Assembly (NCBI GenBank): GCA_046498285.1
Contig: JAWOBA010000083.1
Coordinates: 1-30,225, forward strand
Source of the DNA: B33-G16 sp046498285
Lineage (GTDB): Bacteria; Desulfobacterota; DSM-4660; Desulfatiglandales; B25-G16
Length of the DNA: 30,225 nt
Reading direction: 5' to 3'
Below are positions 24,248 to 30,225 of this stretch, piece by piece. A model generated the notes under the pieces. That model did not search any database. It saw only the letters and a list, made by a program, of their open reading frames with translations, and was not told the origin of the DNA. Positions within the stretch are counted from its first letter, which is position 1. Every line of letters starts with the position of its first letter. The position numbers and the translations under genes were made by a program.

Positions 24248-26113
24248 ATGAGACCTAGTCTGGATACATTATCATCAAGCTTTGATATATTAAAAAAGAG
24301 ATTTCCAGAGTATGAAGACCGCCCACAGCAGCGGGAAATGGCAGGCGAGATTCTACGATGCCTAAATGGTAAAACGAATCTCCTGATAGAGGCTGGCACA
24401 GGGGTCGGTAAGTCATTTGCATACCTTATACCTGCGATACTCTCGAATGAAAAAACCATTGTATCAACTGCCTCTATCGCACTTCAGGATCAGCTTGTAC
24501 AAAAGGACCTTGTCTTTCTTCAAAAGGTACTACATCAGGATTTTTCCTTTGGTATTCTCAAGGGAAAAAATAACTATTTATGCCTGAAAAGGGAGCGGGA
24601 ATTTACCGATATCAGTCAGGCCTACCTGCAATTCCGTGCATGGTTGAGCGAAACAAAAACAGGAGAAAAAGATGAGCTCTCATTCATTCCCGAATTCTGG
24701 ACAAGGGTCTGCGGTGACTCTCAGGACTGTAACGGCAGAGAGTGCCCCTTTTATGATTCATGTTTTTACTACCGGCATTATAGAGACCTCTTTAAAAAGG
24801 AAATCCTGGTAGTCAACCATCACCTTCTAATATATGACCTCCTTTCAGACTTCAACATTCTGCCCTTTCATACACACTTGATCATTGATGAAGCCACTGA
24901 GATCGAGGGTGTCATCTCCCATGTAATGGGCAGTATCCTGAACTATTCAAGGGTGGCATGGCTCCTCTATCGATTAAGAGGATTAAAAATACTCGTTGAT
25001 CCCCTCTTTCCCAGAGTGGAGTCGTTTTTTAAAGGAGCGAATATTCCATCTCAGACAGTGTTTCCAATTCCTGATCCCATCATCGAAAAACTCAAAGACC
25101 TGAAAAAGACCCTTGCGCTCACCAAGGTCATTTCCACACTTAAAAAAACTATGTTGAATGTTTCTAATGACGAGCTTCTGGACAGGATGGAGACTACAAT
25201 AGGGTATGTAAACTCACTGTTAGCGGATATCGATGATTTTATCGAACAAAATGACGCAGACAGGGTGTACTATTGTAATGGAAACAATGGCTCGCTGGAG
25301 TTAAAAAGCAGTCTTGTCGACTGCCAAAACTCTTTTCAAGGGCTGATAAGCCGTTATAAAAGTGTGATCATGACATCGGCTACCCTGGCAGCCGGGGGAA
25401 ATTTTTTCTTTTTAAAAAACAGGCTCGGTATTGAAGGGTTTCAAGAAAAGATAATCGGCTCTCCCTTTGATTTTCAAAAACAGGCTATCCTCTATATTGA
25501 TAAAGCCCTGCCGCAGCCCGACAGAGGAAACGAGGAGATATTCAAGCACGAGAGCTTAAACACAATAGAAAGACTTATCAATGCATCCAGCGGCAGGGCA
25601 CTGGTGCTCTTTACCTCGTATAGCCATCTCCATTTTGTGGCACATAGTATCAATATAGCCTATCCGTTCAAATTCCAGGGAGAGATGCCTCCCCCACGAC
25701 TCATTCAGTGGTTTAAGAATACTCCTCATTCCGTGCTTCTGGCTACTGCTACCTTTTGGCAGGGAATCGACATAAAAGGAGAAAAACTCAGCATGGTAAT
25801 CATTGCACGCCTGCCCTTTACCTCTTCTGGAGATCCGGTCTACCAGGAAAGATGCAGAAGGCTTGAGGACCGATGGTTCGGCGAGCTTGCCCTTCCCTCG
25901 GCCATTTTGCTATTGAGGCAGGGATTTGGAAGGCTCATCCGAGGGCGTAACGACTATGGTGTGGTTGCCATACTTGACACCCGCATCGTTACCCGTTCAT
26001 ATGGTAAGACAATCGTATCGGCACTGCCGAAGATAAATATTGTCCACAACATTGAGGATGTGGAAAGGTTTTTTGATTCCATTTCTTTACATGATGACCC
26101 GGATTACGCTTAA
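24248..26113 (+). CDS. DinG/XPD-family Fe-S DNA helicase
   Basis: This 621-aa superfamily 2 helicase has Walker A in EAGTGVGKSFAYL (48-60), the motif-II sequence D214-E-A-T in place of DEAH, TSATLA (motif III region) and RQGFGRLIR (motif VI). Cysteines at 112, 155, 161, 166 and 172 lie between motifs I and II, where the DinG/XPD Fe-S cluster is held; 112, 161, 166 and 172 are the likely four. Such helicases unwind 5'-3' and resolve R-loops and G4s. It follows the RNase H-fold gene with a 102-bp gap. Fe-S dependence ties it loosely to the SUF genes in the window. Confidence 0.9.
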   Translation: MRPSLDTLSSSFDILKKRFPEYEDRPQQREMAGEILRCLNGKTNLLIEAGTGVGKSFAYLIPAILSNEKTIVSTASIALQDQLVQKDLVFLQKVLHQDFSFGILKGKNNYLCLKREREFTDISQAYLQFRAWLSETKTGEKDELSFIPEFWTRVCGDSQDCNGRECPFYDSCFYYRHYRDLFKKEILVVNHHLLIYDLLSDFNILPFHTHLIIDEATEIEGVISHVMGSILNYSRVAWLLYRLRGLKILVDPLFPRVESFFKGANIPSQTVFPIPDPIIEKLKDLKKTLALTKVISTLKKTMLNVSNDELLDRMETTIGYVNSLLADIDDFIEQNDADRVYYCNGNNGSLELKSSLVDCQNSFQGLISRYKSVIMTSATLAAGGNFFFLKNRLGIEGFQEKIIGSPFDFQKQAILYIDKALPQPDRGNEEIFKHESLNTIERLINASSGRALVLFTSYSHLHFVAHSINIAYPFKFQGEMPPPRLIQWFKNTPHSVLLATATFWQGIDIKGEKLSMVIIARLPFTSSGDPVYQERCRRLEDRWFGELALPSAILLLRQGFGRLIRGRNDYGVVAILDTRIVTRSYGKTIVSALPKINIVHNIEDVERFFDSISLHDDPDYA

Positions 26114-26496
26114 CATTATAAAATATTAAAAGGAATGCTAACGAGCTGTCTGATCTTTCATGGCATGCAATGAATGATAGTATTGCTGGATTGCTAATCG
26201 CCTTGATAAAATGAAATCGTTTTTATGAGATTTTCATCGTAAATGATACAGAGTGAAGATTACATATCGTCCAGGTCTCTGTTTCGAATCGAAGCGTCTT
26301 GCTTTGTGCAGTGATGTGAATTATCTATAGCGTCCTGATATGTTTAGGCAGGCCATTCGCTATCTCTCTTCCTTCCCCCGGAAGCGTAGGTATGGAGCTT
26401 GCTTATGAAGGATTTCCTTTTTTAGCTTCCCGCGAGAAGAGTGGATTCGTTGAATTGTGGATTAGGAATTAATATATGTATATTTTAATCCAATGC
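26114..26496. other. Intergenic stretch, nothing recognisable
   Basis: No coding frame, tRNA shape or repeat was found in these bases between the helicase gene and the lysM-protein promoter. One short dyad CTTCC-TTCCCCC-GGAAG lies near 26380; its role is unknown. Confidence 0.5.
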
Positions 26497-26525
26497 TTGA
26501 TGTTCAGCATATTTTTGTCTATAAT
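26497..26525 (+). promoter_or_regulatory. Near-consensus sigma-70 promoter of the LysM gene
   Basis: TTGATG at 26497-26502 and a perfect TATAAT at 26520-26525 are separated by exactly 17 nt. The expected start of transcription, about 26532, lies some 43 nt before the LysM ATG. Confidence 0.75.
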
Positions 26526-26574
26526 TAATTGCAATCCACATTTTCCCTGAGCAACCTGAAGAGAGGAGAAACAA

Positions 26575-27213
26575 ATGGACAACAATAATGAAATGGAAGG
26601 CTTCAAGGAGCAAATCGCTAATAACATGGAGTACGATTTTGAAGATGAAGATTTTCCGCGCCATAGAGCATCTCACGGTTTCAATTTACAAAGAAAAACA
26701 CTAATCTTTGGGGGAATTGGTGTTTTGCTTTTGATTATTCTTATCGCTCTCTTCTTTGGAAATGGCGATGAGCTTTCTAAAGAGGATCTCACATTTTTCA
26801 AAACGCGACTCGATATGCTTGAGAAAAGACTAGCACAATTTGAGGGGATGGAACTTAAAATAGGCTCTCTTGAAAAGAAGGAGCAAGAGCTGAAGCAATC
26901 TTTATCAGAAGCAGATAGATCTCGCAGCCTTTTAACAGAAAAGTATACTGCGCTTACCCAGAGACTTGACACGTTACAAGAAGGAAAAGCGCTCGTTCCT
27001 GCAAAGACTAAGGCACCAGTAGCTACCCAAAAGAAAACACCTTCTTTAGCCAAAAAACAATTTTACACCGTTAGATCCGGGGATACGCTTTACCGCGTTG
27101 CAAATAAGCATGGGATTTCAGTGAATGAGCTGTGTCGCCTCAATAATATAGACCGAAGTAAGATCATACAGCCAGGCCAGAAACTACTGGTTTCTACAGC
27201 TAGCAAAAAATGA
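26575..27213 (+). CDS. Membrane-anchored LysM-domain protein
   Basis: This 212-aa protein has an acidic cytoplasmic N-terminus (1-40), one transmembrane helix (about 42-61), a coiled coil (about 67-136), a Lys/Ala/Pro linker (140-160) and one C-terminal LysM domain (about 163-206, YTVRSGDTLYRVA..LNNID..IQPGQKL). LysM binds peptidoglycan GlcNAc, so the protein probably bridges the inner membrane and the wall. GAGGAG precedes the ATG. No catalytic domain is present. A single cysteine lies inside the LysM. Confidence 0.88.
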   Translation: MDNNNEMEGFKEQIANNMEYDFEDEDFPRHRASHGFNLQRKTLIFGGIGVLLLIILIALFFGNGDELSKEDLTFFKTRLDMLEKRLAQFEGMELKIGSLEKKEQELKQSLSEADRSRSLLTEKYTALTQRLDTLQEGKALVPAKTKAPVATQKKTPSLAKKQFYTVRSGDTLYRVANKHGISVNELCRLNNIDRSKIIQPGQKLLVSTASKK

Positions 27214-27260
27214 GCTCTCGGGCTCTATATGTAAGCAAGAAACCATAAGAGAAGGTAGAG

Positions 27261-27978
27261 ATGATGCGGGGATTTGTATTTACTTTGCTGGCTGGGTTTA
27301 TAGTAATCGTTTGCGCACTGTCGTTCTCGCTGATAACATGTGCAGCTGAATTCATGGCGGATAGTATCCAGAAGGAGCATGGCATGGAGTTGAAGGGCTA
27401 AATTTATCCCAAGGGCGATAAAATGCGTATTGATACCACCAAAGAGGGCGAGAAGACTGCTACGATCAACCGCATCGACAAAAAAATTATATGGATAATC
27501 AACCATGAAGACAAGATGTATATGGAAATGCCAGCTATGGTCAATAAACTCCATGCGAATAAGAGTGATGAAGATCTCACAAAAATCGCTGATAAAAAAA
27601 TGTTGGCACAGAGAACATCAACGGCTATGAGTGCGACAACTACCTGATTACCTATAAGAATAAGTCAATGGGCAAGATGACCAGTGGATCTCCAAAAATC
27701 TTAACTATCCCATCAAAATGCTCTATCATAGTTCATATGGCGACATGCACACTGAGTATAAAAATATTAACGAAGGCAGGGTAAAGGACTCTGTATTCGA
27801 GATACCTAAAGGCTACAAGAACATGACAATGCCGGGTATGGGCGGACAGATGCCACGTATGCCTCAACAGCAAACTGCATCTGTGATAATTTTTAGATTT
27901 TTTGTTACGGCATCTTTTATACGTTTCGGCATTGCTTCTATTTCAATTGCATTTCTTCTGCGCTGCTTTTTTATGTAG
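27261..27978 (+). pseudogene. Broken DUF4412-like exported protein gene
   Basis: A signal-peptide-like start (MMRGFVFTLLAGFIVIV) runs into AEFMADSIQKEHGMELKG, then TAA at 27399-27401 where relatives have a sense codon before IYPKGDKMRID. The frame continues through DKKIIWIINHEDKMYMEMP. A one-base loss in the A7 run at 27594-27600 shifts it to NVGTENINGYECDNYLI. A second shift near 27686 restores WISKNLNYPIKMLYHSS and ends in a Met/Pro-rich PGMGGQMPRMPQ. The Met-rich pattern fits DUF4412-type periplasmic proteins (from memory). One stop plus two frameshifts indicate decay; the tail after 27890 is probably read-through. Confidence 0.75.
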
Positions 27979-28138
27979 TAAAAAAGATATACTAAAATTG
28001 GTTCTAAAAAAATAGGTAAAGGAATATAAAACAGCTGTTTAGGTTTGTCTATCCCGAATATATTGAAACAGGGAGGGTTTTCCGATCCTATCGAGATTCA
28101 CAGTCGTGTGAAGGTACAATTAAAATCGGTGAACCGAT

Positions 28139-29020
28139 GTGAAATATGAAAAGGTCTTAATTAAATCTGATGATGATATGGGAGATTCCTCAAAAGTCAA
28201 TAATCGAATTTCCGAAGAAAAGAGAGAGAGTGAACAAAAACTCACGATACTTTTTGAGATTTCAAGACTTGTTTCCTCTCTTCTTCATTTGCAGGACGTA
28301 TTGGATGCTATTGTAGATTTAATCACGCGAGAATTTAAACTTGATGCATGTTCAATCCGCCTGTTGGATGATGATGGAAACATGAGAATAAAGAGTCAAA
28401 AGGGTTTAAGCAAGAAATTTGTAGAGACAGCAACGAGAAAGCCGACAGTCGATAGTTACTCGGGGGAATGTTTTCTCACTGGAAAAATAGTCATCGTCAA
28501 CGAGGCGAAAGAAATCGACAAACCCATATCAACTACCCTTCTTGTTGGTGAAAATATTGAATCTTTTGCCGTCACTCCTATAAAATCGGAAGGAAAGATT
28601 ATTGGCGTTCTTGTGACTGCTTCAAAGAGGAAGAACTATTTTCATGAACGCTACAATGACGTGGTTTATATTATTGCCAATCAAATCGGCATAGCTATCA
28701 AGATTGCAGAGCTATACGATGAGATTTATAATTTCAATCAGGAGCTTGAAAAAAAGGTTCAAGAAAGGACAAGAAAATTAGAGGAGAAAAGCAGACAATT
28801 AGTTGAAGCTGAAAAATTTGCTGCACTTGGCAAAATGGCAAACATGGTAGCTGATGAATGCAGGAATTCATTAACAATAGTCGGTGGTTTTGCTCGAAGG
28901 CTTTATGAAACGATATCTGATGATGATCCGAGGAAGAAAGATCTTAGGATAATAGTTGAAGAGGTCGCAGCCTTAGAAAGCAAAGTTTCAAAAATAGTAA
29001 AGATCGGAAATAAAAAATAA
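28139..29020 (+). CDS. GAF protein with degenerate histidine-kinase H-box
   Basis: This 293-aa protein has a short N-terminal helix, a GAF domain (about 37-190), a coiled coil (195-225) and a HisKA-like dimerisation helix pair (about 222-290). The H-box reads A-L-G-K-M-A-N-M-V-A-D239-E-C-R-N-S-L-T, where kinases have HE.RNPL: the phospho-acceptor His is Asp and the following Pro is Ser. No HATPase domain follows; the gene stops after the second helix. It could be a truncated kinase or a sensor acting through dimerisation. GTG at 28139 follows GGTGA; an ATG 39 bases inside is the alternative start. Confidence 0.78.
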   Translation: MKYEKVLIKSDDDMGDSSKVNNRISEEKRESEQKLTILFEISRLVSSLLHLQDVLDAIVDLITREFKLDACSIRLLDDDGNMRIKSQKGLSKKFVETATRKPTVDSYSGECFLTGKIVIVNEAKEIDKPISTTLLVGENIESFAVTPIKSEGKIIGVLVTASKRKNYFHERYNDVVYIIANQIGIAIKIAELYDEIYNFNQELEKKVQERTRKLEEKSRQLVEAEKFAALGKMANMVADECRNSLTIVGGFARRLYETISDDDPRKKDLRIIVEEVAALESKVSKIVKIGNKK

Positions 29021-29106
29021 GAGAGAGCTATGTTTCAAAAAGCATTAACACAATACACTTTATCCTGCCACCTAAAACAATGCCATCCTTTGCAGGCCTA
29101 TATTTT

Positions 29107-29952
29107 TTAAAAGCCCTTGTTTGCCAGAATTTTCCTGCCGGTTTCTCGAGCTTTATAATAAGCTGCAATACCATTCTCAAGGCTGTTCGGGCCAACACTA
29201 GGCGCATCCGTCCGTACCTCGATGAGCTCAATGCCCCTTTGGCGGATTGCATCGCATTGGCTTTGATAGGCCTTGTGCCGCGAGATGTTGACCGCAAGGT
29301 GATGTATATGCCAGGGGGTCATCCTTTTCTCTAAAAAACTGTTTGAAGGACCCTCAAGGTTAGCTGAAGCGATAAAATGAACGATGATCTTTTCCGGTTG
29401 AATCAAATCGGCTAATGCTAAAACAGGGGCTTTGTTCACCATACCTCCATCAACATAGAGGGAACCATCAATCTCCACCGGCTTGAAGAGTATGGGGACT
29501 GCACAAGAGACCTGTATTCCTTTCGTTAGACTTCCTTGGGTGAAAAGCTCTTCTCTTTGGAAGGTGAGATTAGTGGCTGTGATAACTAGGGGTAAAGGAC
29601 AGTCTTGTATCTGTCTGATGGGGATATACTTCAGAAGCCGGGCAAAGCCTTTTCCCCTCAGGTATCCGGAATATCCTCTAAATAGTTTCAGTGCCCCTTT
29701 CAAAATGAGGGGTATGGGATCTGGATCCCAGAAATCTGATTTTTGTAACCCCAGTAAAATTTCCTTTATAGTGTGGTCGCTCATGTCTGAGGCAGCCATC
29801 GCAGCAATAATGGCCCCGGAACTGGCTCCGGCATAACCGGAGGATTGAATGTTGCAATCCCGAATCGCAGCCAGAAATCCAGCATGAGCAAAAAAACCGA
29901 AAAACCCTGATGAAAATACCACTCCTATCCTGGAAGTAGAATCTTGAAGCAT
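29107..29952 (-). CDS. Patatin-like phospholipase
   Basis: The protein is 281 aa from the ATG at 29952, which follows AAAGGTGG by 5 nt; the GTG three codons earlier sits in that site. The Ser-Asp dyad is G42-A-S44-S-G46 and D168-G-G, and an oxyanion-like SSGFFGFFAHAG lies near the N-terminus. It is a RssA/YchK-type bacterial patatin, a cytoplasmic or membrane-associated acyl hydrolase acting on phospholipids. It has no signal peptide. Convergent with the GAF-protein gene; the 3' ends are 86 bp apart. Confidence 0.88.
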   Translation of the reverse strand: MLQDSTSRIGVVFSSGFFGFFAHAGFLAAIRDCNIQSSGYAGASSGAIIAAMAASDMSDHTIKEILLGLQKSDFWDPDPIPLILKGALKLFRGYSGYLRGKGFARLLKYIPIRQIQDCPLPLVITATNLTFQREELFTQGSLTKGIQVSCAVPILFKPVEIDGSLYVDGGMVNKAPVLALADLIQPEKIIVHFIASANLEGPSNSFLEKRMTPWHIHHLAVNISRHKAYQSQCDAIRQRGIELIEVRTDAPSVGPNSLENGIAAYYKARETGRKILANKGF

Positions 29953-30078
29953 TAATACCACCTTTCTGCCATATCAATTGACAACGATAATAGTATCAAT
30001 TGGTATATTCAAGGAAATAGTGATGGAGAAGAGTGAGAATAAATAATGACTCTGGAAGAGATATCCCTCTTTCAAGTT

Positions 30079-30225
30079 TTTAACCCAAATTATGCAGTAG
30101 CCACCTACTGCGGCCTGAAACACCTTGCTGTCCCGCCTTGGCGGGATTTCACGATTTTGCTTCTCAACATATTTACAAATATGCCTTCGGCGCAAAATCG
30201 CTCCAACTTCTCGTTTCGCTGAGGT
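30079..30225. repeat. Hairpin-rich repeat, cut by window end
   Basis: From about TTTAACCCAAATTATGC onward there are stacked dyads: GCAGTAG-CCAC-CTACTGC (30094-30111), TCCCGCC-TT-GGCGGGA (30131-30146), and CGATTTTGC (30152) with GCAAAATCG (30192-30200) around a near-palindrome CATATTTACAAATATG. It has the look of a third foldback element whose other end lies outside the window. Confidence 0.45.

Noticed and set aside
27864..28100. 78-codon minus open frame reading like a membrane helix plus basic tail (FLEPILVYLFYYIKKQRRR)
   Set aside because: There is no start codon before a late ATG and no ribosome site, and it partly overlaps the decayed DUF4412-like gene. AT-rich chance frame or a gene scrap; not supportable.
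1..30225. CRISPR array, tRNA, rRNA, integrase or transposase
   Set aside because: No regularly spaced direct repeats, no cloverleaf with a CCA-type end, and no DDE, serine or tyrosine recombinase motifs were found on either strand.

Overview
The window looks like a chromosomal segment of an anaerobic or microaerophilic Desulfobacterota (former Deltaproteobacteria) genome. This is inferred from gene content and order, not from a marker tree. The indicators are a class-I hybrid cluster protein, a two-gene SUF system, a PAS-GAF sigma-54 activator, the pgpA-cinA-thpR-recA-alaS order, and the abundance of small foldback repeats. No rRNA, tRNA, CRISPR array, phage module or transposase gene was seen.

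Region 1 (1-9.84 kb) is a stress and Fe-S block. It holds a small holin-like membrane protein, a sigma-54 activator whose C-terminus is supplied by a repeat element, sufB and sufC, a zinc-ribbon/degenerate-HD protein, and a PerR-type regulator, all on the minus strand except the first. Divergent from perR is hcp, followed by a second copy of the zinc-ribbon/HD gene. The perR-hcp interval carries AT-rich palindromes next to perR and a CRP/FNR-type palindrome (TTGAT-N4-GTCAA) upstream of hcp. The block is bracketed by two kinds of inverted repeat element: family A copies at 363-613 (minus) and 8331-8679 (plus), and family B ends at 1-43 and 9599-9841.

Region 2 (9.84-13.9 kb, mostly minus) holds a broken DUF2249-like gene, a cysteine-free CRP/FNR-family regulator coupled to a 98-aa unknown protein, and a sugar kinase plus nucleotidyltransferase pair resembling AmgK/MurU. 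Region 3 (13.9-21.7 kb, plus) holds nagZ, a response-regulator fragment, pgpA, cinA, thpR, recA and alaS. NagZ next to the kinase/nucleotidyltransferase pair suggests peptidoglycan sugar recycling.

Region 4 (21.7-30.2 kb) opens with a third family A element that contains other foldbacks. It continues with an MBL-fold hydrolase, a YprB-like RNase H-fold exonuclease, a DinG-type Fe-S helicase, a LysM membrane protein behind a consensus sigma-70 promoter, a broken DUF4412-like gene, a GAF protein with a histidine-kinase H-box that has lost its His, and a patatin-like phospholipase. It ends with the start of another hairpin-rich repeat.

The best leads are: (a) the family A foldback elements with TIRs and 5-bp target duplications, one of which encodes the last 19 residues of a regulator; (b) the duplicated eight-cysteine zinc-ribbon/degenerate-HD proteins flanking perR-hcp; (c) the predicted link from the CRP/FNR-family regulator to hcp; (d) the kinase-like GAF protein lacking its phosphoacceptor.
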